From positions 1 through 30,911 of the forward strand of contig CAJMRM010000040.1 in the NCBI GenBank assembly GCA_905215775.1: a DNA stretch of 30,911 bases. The letters are read 5' to 3'. The translations under genes were made by a program, and so were the position numbers. The notes below the pieces were generated by a model, which was not told the DNA's origin, did no database searches, and worked only from the letters and a program-made list of their open reading frames with translations. The first letter of the stretch is position 1; each line of letters begins with the position of its first letter. This stretch comes from an uncultured bacterium. GTDB lineage: Bacteria > Bacillota > Clostridia > Lachnospirales > Lachnospiraceae. Positions 15,767 through 22,973 of the stretch are shown one piece after another.

Positions 15767-17866
15767 TTAAGCCGGGAATGCCGTGAATACCAGAACGGAC
15801 CGGGGCTCCAGGGTGATCTGGGGAGAAGAGATGAGGCAGGGCGGCTCATGGAAAGACGGCATATGGTCTTTGAGATACGTTCCTGCTGTATCCGCCTCCA
15901 CCTTCCATTTCAGGGTCCTGGATACCATTGGAAGAAGGAAGGTCTGGGGCTCCCAGTATACGTTCACGGCCAGGCAGACCAGATCGTCGGCCGTATCGGC
16001 CCGGTTCCTGCCGGAGTACAGCACTCCCAGCACACGGGTGGACGCATCGGGAGGGAACACCTTAATATCCGGCAGACCCAGGGAGCAGACGCCGGAGGGT
16101 CTGCGGATCACGTCATGGGCCTTCCGGAGCGCGATCATATGCCTTGTATAGGCGAAATGGTCCCGGTTTTTTTCCAGAAAGCCCCAGTCCAGCCAGGAGA
16201 TCTCGTTGTCCTGGCAGTAGGCGTTATTATTTCCGTACTGGGTATTTAAAAATTCATCGCCGGCCAGGAACATGGGAGTGCCGCGGCTCATAAGGAGCAC
16301 GGTCACCGCGTTCCTGGCCAGTTTTTTCCTCAGCTCCAGAACGGCCTCGTCGCCGGTATCGCCCTCAGCTCCGCAGTTCCAGCTCCGGTTGTCGTCGCTG
16401 CCGTCCAGATTGCACCAGCCGTTGGCCTCATTGTGCTTCTGGCTGTAAGAATACATGTCCCAGAGGGTGAAGCCATCGTGACAATTTAAAAAATTCACTG
16501 AGGCATGGCTGCCTCTGGAGGCCGGGTCATAGAGGTCGGCGGAACCAGTGATGCGGCTGGCAGCCGTATGGGAAAGCTCCAGACCGCCCTTTAAGTAATC
16601 CCGCATATCGTCCCGGTAGCGGCCGTTCCATTCGGCCCACCGGTTCCAGGAGGGGAAGCTTCCCACCTGGTAAAGTCCTCCGGCATCCCAGGCCTCGGCG
16701 ATGAGCTTGACGTTTTTCAGCACCGGATCAAAGGCCAGCTGCTGTAAAAGCGGCGGGCTGCTCATGGGCGAGCCGTCCTGGTTCCTTCCCAGGATGCTGG
16801 CCAGATCGAAGCGGAAGCCGTCCACATGGTAGGCAGTGGTCCAGTACCGGAGGGCGCTTACGATCAGCTGCTGCACCACCGGGTGGTTGCAGTTCATGGT
16901 GTTTCCGCAGCCGCTGAAGTTATAGTAGTACCCGTCCGGGGTCAGCATATAATAGATGTTGTTGTCAAAGCCCTTAAAAGAAAAGCAGGGACCGTATTCA
17001 TTGCCCTCGGCCGTGTGGTTAAAGACCACGTCCAGGAAGCATTCGATGCCGTTGTCGTGGAGGGCCCGGATCAGCGTTTTCAACTCGTTTCCTTCCCGGT
17101 TGTATTCCGGCTTCCCGGCGTAGCTGGTGTTGGGTGCAAAGAAGCTGACCGGGTTATAGCCCCAGTAGTCCACCACCTGCCTTCCGTCCACCATGCGGCT
17201 GTCCTTCATCTCGTCAAATTCAAAGATCGGCATCAGCTCCACCGCGGTGATCCCCAGCTCCTTCAGGTAGGGGATCTTCTCCATGATCCCGGAAAAGGTG
17301 CCGGGACAGGAAACACCGGAGCTTTCATGCTTTGTGAACCCGCGCACATGCATCTCATAGATCACCAGATCCTCCATGGGGATCCGCGGAAAGGGCTCCG
17401 CACCCCAGTCGAAATTATCCTGGACCACCCGGGCCTTATAAAACACGTCTTTTTTCTTCGGCACTCCCCAGACGCTCTGACCGGTGACCGCCTTTGCGTA
17501 AATGTCCAGAAGGATGTTCTTTTTATTGAAAAGAAGGCCCTTTTCCTTGTCATAGGGGCCGTCCAGCCGGTATGCGTATTCAAAATCCCTGATATCCAGG
17601 CCGAAGACGATCATGGAATATACGTCGCCGATGCGGTAGTGCTCAGGAAAGGGAAGGGCCGCATAGGGCGTATTTTCCGCCCGGTGGAACAGGAGAAGCT
17701 CACAGGAAACGGCGCCGGTGGAATGGACGGTGAAATTGACGCCGCCGGGGATGGCCATGGCCCCGTTCAGTTCATAGAACCCGGGCCGGACTTGGAAGCC
17801 GGAGATCTCGTCCATGGGCTTCATATGGATCTGGCCGGAGGGACTGCTTAAAAAGAATGGATTCAT
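15767..17866 (-). CDS. glgX: Glycogen debranching enzyme / isoamylase-type glycosyl hydrolase (GH13)
   Basis: A 699-residue GH13 enzyme. Residues about 20-110 form a CBM48-like N-terminal domain, followed by YEMHVRGFTKHESSG at 170, the barrel motif DVVFNHTAEG at 279, the nucleophile Asp354 in VDGFRFDLAS, the acid/base Glu391 in LIAEAWDAGG, and the transition-state Asp464 in NCHDGFTLWD. It hydrolyses alpha-1,6 branches of glycogen or related glucans in the cytoplasm; length and motifs fit GlgX/isoamylase. GAGG lies nine bases before the ATG on the minus strand, and a good promoter is present upstream. No other glycogen gene is near. The segment between 15670 and 15767 carries only the neighbouring terminator. 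Confidence 0.92.
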   Translation of the reverse strand: MNPFFLSSPSGQIHMKPMDEISGFQVRPGFYELNGAMAIPGGVNFTVHSTGAVSCELLLFHRAENTPYAALPFPEHYRIGDVYSMIVFGLDIRDFEYAYRLDGPYDKEKGLLFNKKNILLDIYAKAVTGQSVWGVPKKKDVFYKARVVQDNFDWGAEPFPRIPMEDLVIYEMHVRGFTKHESSGVSCPGTFSGIMEKIPYLKELGITAVELMPIFEFDEMKDSRMVDGRQVVDYWGYNPVSFFAPNTSYAGKPEYNREGNELKTLIRALHDNGIECFLDVVFNHTAEGNEYGPCFSFKGFDNNIYYMLTPDGYYYNFSGCGNTMNCNHPVVQQLIVSALRYWTTAYHVDGFRFDLASILGRNQDGSPMSSPPLLQQLAFDPVLKNVKLIAEAWDAGGLYQVGSFPSWNRWAEWNGRYRDDMRDYLKGGLELSHTAASRITGSADLYDPASRGSHASVNFLNCHDGFTLWDMYSYSQKHNEANGWCNLDGSDDNRSWNCGAEGDTGDEAVLELRKKLARNAVTVLLMSRGTPMFLAGDEFLNTQYGNNNAYCQDNEISWLDWGFLEKNRDHFAYTRHMIALRKAHDVIRRPSGVCSLGLPDIKVFPPDASTRVLGVLYSGRNRADTADDLVCLAVNVYWEPQTFLLPMVSRTLKWKVEADTAGTYLKDHMPSFHEPPCLISSPQITLEPRSVLVFTAFPA

Positions 17867-17928
17867 AACAACCTCGCTTTTCCGATGGGAATGTTGACTT
17901 GCTTCTATGGGGCAGGAACCCTGTAAGT

Positions 17929-17957
17929 ATTATACATAGACGGAAAAGGGAACGCAA
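17929..17957 (-). promoter_or_regulatory. Sigma-A promoter of the glgX gene
   Basis: On the minus strand TTGCGT (17957-17952) and a perfect TATAAT (17934-17929) are separated by 17 bases. The start point near 17922 would leave a leader of about 55 bases before the glgX ATG. Confidence 0.75.
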
Positions 17958-18050
17958 GGAGCAGAAATCCGCCCTTGTGTCGCATAGCCGTCAAAAACAG
18001 GGGGAACGAAAAGAGTTCATGAAAGTTTTAGAAATAAGAGGGGAAAAATC

Positions 18051-18059
18051 TGATACAAT
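18051..18059 (+). promoter_or_regulatory. Extended -10 promoter of the CmpB-like gene
   Basis: TGATACAAT at 18051-18059 is an extended -10 element (TGn followed by TACAAT). No good -35 is present at the right distance. Transcription would start near 18066, leaving a very short leader that just includes the ribosome site GGGAGG at 18068-18073. Confidence 0.45.
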
Positions 18060-18080
18060 CTCTGTCAGGGAGGTGTGCGT

Positions 18081-19388
18081 ATGACGTATACATTTTATGA
18101 GCTGCTGTGGCTGTTTTTTGCGTATTCCTTTGCGGGATGGATTCTGGAAACTGTGGCGGCAGCAGTGAAAAAACGGGCTTTTGTAAACCGGGGGCTGGTA
18201 AACGGGCCTTTGTGTGTGACCTATGGAGCGGCGGCAGTGGCAATGACGCTTTCCTGCCATGAGCTTTCCGGCTTCTGGCTCCTTGCCGGGATCGTGATCC
18301 TGGCGACCCTGACCCAGTGGATCGCCGGTCATGTGCTGGAGTGGCTGTACCATGAAAAATGGTGGGACTATTCCGGGATCCCTTGGAACCTGGACGGCTA
18401 CATCTGTGCGCCTGTATCCCTGGCCTGGGGCGTTCTGGGGGTTCTTGCGTTCAGATGGGGAAATCCTCTGCTCACACGGCTGTTCGGCCTGATGCCCGGA
18501 AGCCTTGGAAAAGTTCTTCTGTGGATCGTTTTACTGGCGCTGGCGGCGGATATGCTGGCTACTGTCCTGATCCTTACGGGGAAAACAAAAAAGATCGAGC
18601 AGTGGCAGTCGGTGGATTCCATGTTTGCATCCTTAAGCGTAAGACTGGAGCTTAAGCTGTCCGCTTTGGTGAACCGGCGTCTGGAGCGGGCTTATCCCAG
18701 AAACCGGGCGGCAGCGGAAGAGAAGGCGCTTAAAGCAGCCGGTGCAGAGGGCTTTGCGGCCGGGTGCAGCTTCTATAAGATCATACTCCTGTTCGTCATC
18801 GGCTGCGTCCTGGGAGATCTGACGGAAACTGTGTTCTGCCGGATCACGGCGGGCGTCTGGATGAGCCGCAGCAGTCTGGTATGGGGGCCCTTCAGCATCG
18901 TCTGGGGCTTGGCCATCGCCCTGGTGACGGTCCTGCTTTACCGGTATAAGGACTGCTCCGACCGGTTCCTGTTCCTTATGGGTACGGTTCTAGGAGGCGC
19001 TTACGAGTATCTGTGCAGTGTGTTTACAGAAATGATGTTCGGGACTGTGTTCTGGGATTACAGTAAGCTCCCCTTCAACCTGGGCGGCCGCATCAACCTC
19101 CTGTACTGCTTTTTCTGGGGCATTGCGGCCGTGGTATGGTTTAAGGGACTGTATCCCGTATTTTCCAGATGGAGCGAGAGGATCCCGGCAAGGGCCGGGA
19201 AGCCTCTGGTCTGGCTCCTGATCGTTTTTATGACCGTCAACATGGCCGTTTCCTTTATGGCCCTGTGGAGAAGTGATGAGAGGAGCCGCGGCGTGGCGGC
19301 AGAGGCCTCCTGGCAGCAGGTGATGGATCAGCGCTTCGGCGATGAACGCCTGGCCCGGATCTATCCCAACGCCATCAAGGTAGAATAG
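18081..19388 (+). CDS. Putative ABC transporter permease (CmpB-like membrane protein) with internal duplication
   Basis: A 435-residue membrane protein that matches the CmpB-like putative permease family common in Clostridia; its transport role is not established. Two copies of the domain are present. The first copy (about 1-170) has FAGWILETV, RGLVNGPLC and WDYSGIPWNLDGYIC. The second (about 230-400) has the matching VLGDLTETVF, SRSSLVWGPFSIVWG and WDYSKLPFNLGGRINL. A charged, helical linker of about 50 residues joins them. GGGAGG at 18068-18073, seven bases before ATG 18081, sets the start; a GTG at 18075 is in frame. It ends ten bases from the convergent rqcH gene. Confidence 0.8.
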   Translation: MTYTFYELLWLFFAYSFAGWILETVAAAVKKRAFVNRGLVNGPLCVTYGAAAVAMTLSCHELSGFWLLAGIVILATLTQWIAGHVLEWLYHEKWWDYSGIPWNLDGYICAPVSLAWGVLGVLAFRWGNPLLTRLFGLMPGSLGKVLLWIVLLALAADMLATVLILTGKTKKIEQWQSVDSMFASLSVRLELKLSALVNRRLERAYPRNRAAAEEKALKAAGAEGFAAGCSFYKIILLFVIGCVLGDLTETVFCRITAGVWMSRSSLVWGPFSIVWGLAIALVTVLLYRYKDCSDRFLFLMGTVLGGAYEYLCSVFTEMMFGTVFWDYSKLPFNLGGRINLLYCFFWGIAAVVWFKGLYPVFSRWSERIPARAGKPLVWLLIVFMTVNMAVSFMALWRSDERSRGVAAEASWQQVMDQRFGDERLARIYPNAIKVE

Positions 19389-19398
19389 AGGAGACGGT

Positions 19399-21141
19399 TT
19401 ATTTCACCTCGCTCACCGGGATCCCCGGCGTGGCCAGAAGGGAATAGTTGGTATGGTATACCACGAAGCCCGGAGCCGCGCCGGGGACTTTTTTCAGGTT
19501 CCTTCTCTGGATGTAATCGATCTCCACCTTGTCGTTTTCCCGGCCTTTGGAATAGTAGGCCGCCAGGGCCCCGGCCTCCTCGAACACCCGGTCCGGCAGC
19601 TCCTTTCCCTCGGTCTTTACGATCACATGGGAGCCGGGCATTCCCTTGGCGTGGAACCACCAGTCGCCGCCGCCTGCGGTCTTAAAGGTCAGCTCCTCGT
19701 TCTGGTAGTTGTTCTTCCCCACATAAATATGGAAGCCGTCAGAGGAGAGATAGTGGTAGGGACGGCTGGTGATTTTTACCTTTTTTCCGCCGGAATAATG
19801 GCGCTTGATGTAGCCGTATTCCGTCAGCTCCTCCTTGATCTGAACCAGATCCTCCTCAAGACGGGCAATGTCCATGGAGGTGCTGATGGATTCCAGGTGG
19901 TCGATCTCCGCACGGGTCTGGGAGAGCTGCTCCGTCACAGCCTCAAAGGTCCGTTTCTGCTTGTTGTATTTATCAAAAAACCTCTGGGCATTTTCCCGGG
20001 CCGTCAGGGTGGGATCTAAGGGAATGGTAATTTCTGTATTATCGTAATAATTCAAGCATTTAAAGCTTTTCTCTCCTCCGGCCAGACCGTAGCCATAGGT
20101 ATTTAAAAGCTCGCCGTAGATCCGGAATTTTTCCCTTTTTTCCGTATCCTTCAGCTGCTTTGTCTGGAGGTCCAGCTTCCGGTAGCTGCGCTCCAGGGCG
20201 TTGGAGATGATCTTTCTCAGATCTGTGGACTTCTGATGGATCCGGGACACGGCATTTTTCTCTGCATAATACCGTTCCAGGACATGGCTTATGGAATCAA
20301 AGGCTGTTTTCTGGTATTCGCCTCCGTCCATCATCGTCAGGGGAATGGAGGAAAATTCCACAGGCTTTTCGCCCTTATAAATGATACTTGGGGAAAAATC
20401 GCCCTTTCTCACATCGTCCATGACCCAGCTGAGGGCATGGTACAGGTGTGTCAGCTCGCCTTCGGAAAATTCCTTGGCGGAAATATCCCCGTCCAGGGAG
20501 GCCAGATGGCAGATCTCCGCCGCTGCCACGGGACTTAAGCCCGTAAGGTCCATGTAGAGGGCCTTGGAAAGGGGCTGGGGCGTTGCCTGGATCAGAGGGA
20601 TAAATTCCTCCTCTGTGATCTCCAGGGGATTTTTCTTTTCCCCGGAATGGGGGATAAAGTAGCTGCGTCCCGGCAGCACCTCCCGGACAGAGCTTACCTG
20701 GGCGGAAATGTGCTTGATGCTGTCCAGGATCATGTCATTTTCATCACAGAAGATGATGTTGCTGTGTTTTCCCATAAGCTCCACGATCAGATACTTCCGC
20801 CGCAGATCCCCCATTTCGTCCAGGTGCTCGATCTCAAACCGAACGATCCGCTCAAAGCCGGGCTGGGTCACGGAAAGGATCCGGCCGTTGGCAATGTGCT
20901 TGCGTAAGAGCATACAGAAATTGGGCGCCGTCATGGGACTGGGCTTATTGGTTTCCGTGAAGTAGAGGAGAGGGAGACTGGCGTTGGCCGAGATCAGCAG
21001 CCGGAAATTCTCCCGGTTTCCTTTTATGGTCAGCAAAAGCTCGTCCTTTTCCGGCTGGGCGATCTTTGCGATCCGGCCGGATACGACCTTCTGGTTTAAA
21101 TCGAAGACCAGATTTGCGATGGTGATTCCGTCAAATGCCAT
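19399..21141 (-). CDS. rqcH: NFACT family protein, RqcH (ribosome quality control)
   Basis: A 580-residue NFACT protein, often mislabelled fibronectin-binding protein. Residues 1-180 form the NFACT-N domain with NFCMLLRKHIANGRI near 74. A helical HhH and coiled-coil region spans about 200-440. The NFACT-R domain lies at the C-terminus with GGGDWWFHAKGMPGSHVIV near 475. Bacterial RqcH binds stalled 50S subunits and adds C-terminal alanine tails with tRNA-Ala. Residues 97-98 are Glu-Arg where the studied B. subtilis protein, as I recall, has Asp97-Arg98. The start overlaps the 3-prime end of the upstream lysR-citX gene by 11 bases, with AAAGGAA about ten bases upstream. Confidence 0.92.
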   Translation of the reverse strand: MAFDGITIANLVFDLNQKVVSGRIAKIAQPEKDELLLTIKGNRENFRLLISANASLPLLYFTETNKPSPMTAPNFCMLLRKHIANGRILSVTQPGFERIVRFEIEHLDEMGDLRRKYLIVELMGKHSNIIFCDENDMILDSIKHISAQVSSVREVLPGRSYFIPHSGEKKNPLEITEEEFIPLIQATPQPLSKALYMDLTGLSPVAAAEICHLASLDGDISAKEFSEGELTHLYHALSWVMDDVRKGDFSPSIIYKGEKPVEFSSIPLTMMDGGEYQKTAFDSISHVLERYYAEKNAVSRIHQKSTDLRKIISNALERSYRKLDLQTKQLKDTEKREKFRIYGELLNTYGYGLAGGEKSFKCLNYYDNTEITIPLDPTLTARENAQRFFDKYNKQKRTFEAVTEQLSQTRAEIDHLESISTSMDIARLEEDLVQIKEELTEYGYIKRHYSGGKKVKITSRPYHYLSSDGFHIYVGKNNYQNEELTFKTAGGGDWWFHAKGMPGSHVIVKTEGKELPDRVFEEAGALAAYYSKGRENDKVEIDYIQRRNLKKVPGAAPGFVVYHTNYSLLATPGIPVSEVK

Positions 21142-22606
21142 GATGTGAAAATTCCTTTCTTAATATAAATTCAATCCGTTCCGTCAGCTCCGCCATCGTA
21201 TGGGTGCGGCTCCTGGCGCAGGCGTGAGCCGGCTGCTCACAGAGGAGGCATTTCCTCGGAGGCAGTCCCAGGTCCTCCCGGGACAGCTTTTTCCCTCCGG
21301 CGTCCAGAACGTCGATGTCAAACAGACGTCCCAGGCTGTCCTCGTCCTCGATGGAGACCATCAGGCTCTTAAGCTGCACCGCGCTGCCGTCCACCGCCCA
21401 TATGGCCTCCAGTCCCGTGGCCTGGATCACCTGCTCCTTGCGGATCACAGGGATTTTCCGGTGTCCCAGGACGTCCTCGATCCTGGAGATCCCGGCATCA
21501 AAGGCGTCGGGGACCAGAGGCAGGACCTTTACCGGTCCCGGAATATTCAGGGTAAAGGAGATAAGGGGGCATCGGCAGGTGCCGAGGAGCTTATTCTGGA
21601 GGGCGGCCCGCTGCTCTCTGGCGTTTAACATCTGGGGCAGCTCGGTGGGAATTCCCACCAGGGAACGGGCCTCTGCTCCCGGCGTCTGGCCGTGGCGGCC
21701 GGTGGGAAGATTCCGGACCTCATGGAGCAGCTCCAGAAGGTACCGCATATATTTGGTAAGGTACAGATCCTTCCGGTAGCAGGCATAAAAGTGCCGGGGA
21801 TTTTCCACCCCCAGGATGGGGTAGGTATAGTAGGGAGACTGGCGGGAGTTTTCTGTGTCCGCATAGGCATCGGGACAGGCCATGACCACAGGGCTGGTGG
21901 CGACCACGTATTTTCCCACCTCGATGCTGATGGTCTCCAGGCCAATCTCCGGCTTCATATTCCTGGCAGCGCACAGGGCGTCCAGGATCGTCCGGGCCGA
22001 GTGGCCCTGGCGGCTGCAGATAAATACCTCTTCCGCCGCCTCCCGGATGTCAATGGGCGTCCCCGGCGGGATCCGGTCTGCCAGGGCACAGGATTTATTG
22101 ACCAGGAGGACCATATTTTCCTTCTGGATCAGATCATAGACCAGCTCGTCATATTTGGGGAAGGTGGTCAGAAGGGCGATGCCCACCGAGCCTTCCAGGA
22201 CGCTTTCCTCCATGGTGGCCGATCCCTGTTCATGGAGCTCCAGCTCCACATGGGGGAAACGGCTTTTAAACCGGGGATAGAGGTAGGGGAGCAGCTCCAT
22301 GCCCCTCTGGACAGAGATCCCCAGGCGGATCCTTCCAAACTCCTCGTTGCTCAGCTCCTCGATCTGCTTGGCCAGGTTGGTGGAAATGGTGCTGATCTGC
22401 TTGGCCGCCTTCACATAAAGGACCCCGGCGGGAGTCAGGGTGATGGGATCCGTGTTCCGATTGAAGATCGGCGCTCCCAGGTTGGCCTCGGCGGTTTTTA
22501 TGATCTGGCTCAGGGAGGGCTGGGATACGTACAGCTTCCTGGCCGCTCCCGTAAAGCTCCCTTCCTTTAAAACCGTCAGTACGTACTGCATATGTTTTTC
22601 GTTCAT
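21131..22606 (-). CDS. Fusion of a LysR-type transcriptional regulator and CitX (apo-citrate lyase phosphoribosyl-dephospho-CoA transferase)
   Basis: One uninterrupted 491-residue frame. Residues 1-60 are a LysR helix-turn-helix (MQYVLTVLKEGSFTGAARKL, then VSQPSLSQIIKTAE). Residues about 90-298 are a complete LysR effector domain. Residues about 315-485 are CitX, starting VGIPTELPQMLNAREQRAA, with CPLISFTLNIPGPVK, the conserved GRLFDIDV at 426-433 and the cysteine-rich CLLCEQPAHACARSRTH near 453-469. CitX transfers the phosphoribosyl-dephospho-CoA group to the serine of CitD. A usual LysR is about 300 residues and a usual CitX about 180, so both seem complete. GGAGG at 22617-22613 sets the start. 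It is divergent from the citrate genes; a citrate-responsive activator that also modifies CitD is my inference. Confidence 0.9.
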   Translation of the reverse strand: MNEKHMQYVLTVLKEGSFTGAARKLYVSQPSLSQIIKTAEANLGAPIFNRNTDPITLTPAGVLYVKAAKQISTISTNLAKQIEELSNEEFGRIRLGISVQRGMELLPYLYPRFKSRFPHVELELHEQGSATMEESVLEGSVGIALLTTFPKYDELVYDLIQKENMVLLVNKSCALADRIPPGTPIDIREAAEEVFICSRQGHSARTILDALCAARNMKPEIGLETISIEVGKYVVATSPVVMACPDAYADTENSRQSPYYTYPILGVENPRHFYACYRKDLYLTKYMRYLLELLHEVRNLPTGRHGQTPGAEARSLVGIPTELPQMLNAREQRAALQNKLLGTCRCPLISFTLNIPGPVKVLPLVPDAFDAGISRIEDVLGHRKIPVIRKEQVIQATGLEAIWAVDGSAVQLKSLMVSIEDEDSLGRLFDIDVLDAGGKKLSREDLGLPPRKCLLCEQPAHACARSRTHTMAELTERIEFILRKEFSHHGI

Positions 22607-22629
22607 GGCGGACCTCCGTACTTTCAGAA

Positions 22630-22652
22630 GGGCAGGGCGCAGCGCCCGTCCC
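22630..22652 (-). other. Hairpin in the leader of the lysR-citX gene
   Basis: GGGCG and CGCCC (22635-22647) pair around a three-base loop, and an outer GGG/CCC pair extends the stem across a small internal loop. It lies between the candidate -10 and the ribosome site of the minus-strand gene, 13 bases from GGAGG. It has no T run, so it is not a terminator; it may affect translation or be chance in GC-rich sequence. Confidence 0.35.
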
Positions 22653-22666
22653 TTGGTGATTCCCTT

Positions 22667-22695
22667 ATCATACCATAACAGAAGGGGAAATTCCA
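22667..22695 (-). promoter_or_regulatory. Weak candidate promoter of lysR-citX
   Basis: On the minus strand an extended -10 element TGGTATGAT lies at 22675-22667, with a poor -35 (TGGAAT) 17 bases upstream at 22695-22690. The start point near 22660 would give a leader of about 55 bases containing the hairpin. Confidence 0.4.
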
Positions 22696-22747
22696 CTGTG
22701 GATTGCCTTCATGGCCGGAGGACCGGGCCTGGATCCTCTTTTAAAAC

Positions 22748-22767
22748 GTATACTGTCTTTTGTATAC
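22748..22767. repeat. Paired GTATAC palindromes between the divergent citrate genes
   Basis: GTATAC occurs at 22748-22753 and again at 22762-22767, eight bases apart, so the unit is symmetrical. It sits about 140 bases upstream of lysR-citX and 207 bases upstream of the first transporter. A regulator site is possible; no known consensus is matched. Confidence 0.35.
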
Positions 22768-22807
22768 ATAAATTTTAGCGGAATCTGAACTGAACCCTGG
22801 ATGTTAC

Positions 22808-22821
22808 GCTAAGAACTTAGC
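22808..22821. repeat. Inverted repeat GCTAAG-AA-CTTAGC upstream of the first citrate transporter
   Basis: A perfect six-base dyad with a two-base centre. It lies about 45 bases upstream of the TATAAT-like sequence at 22854-22859, where an activator site would be expected. The 367-base gap between the divergent genes also contains TTGCAC at 22825-22830, but 23 bases from that TATAAT, too far for an ordinary promoter. An activator-dependent promoter with a poor -35 is possible. Confidence 0.35.
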
Positions 22822-22973
22822 ACATTGCACAAATTATCCCATAGGAAAAACCTTATAATTAGTATAAATGCATATATATTAGACGCGAGGACACGGAGAT
22901 GGTATGATATTTCCATAAAAATTCCAATTTCTTCTGGCCAGAGAAATTCAATGAAGTAAAAGGGGGAAATCCT

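Noticed and set aside
16826..17851. A 341-residue open frame on the plus strand opposite glgX
   Set aside because: It is antisense to a GH13 enzyme with all catalytic motifs, has no ribosome site, and its composition is the mirror of the coding strand; long antisense frames are common in GC-rich genes.
22607..22696. A 30-residue N-terminal extension of the LysR-CitX protein
   Set aside because: LysR proteins start at the helix-turn-helix, and GGAGG lies six bases before ATG 22606.
22825..22859. TTGCAC and TATAAT as a standard promoter for the first carrier
   Set aside because: The spacing is 23 bases, far from 17; kept only as a possible activator-dependent -10.
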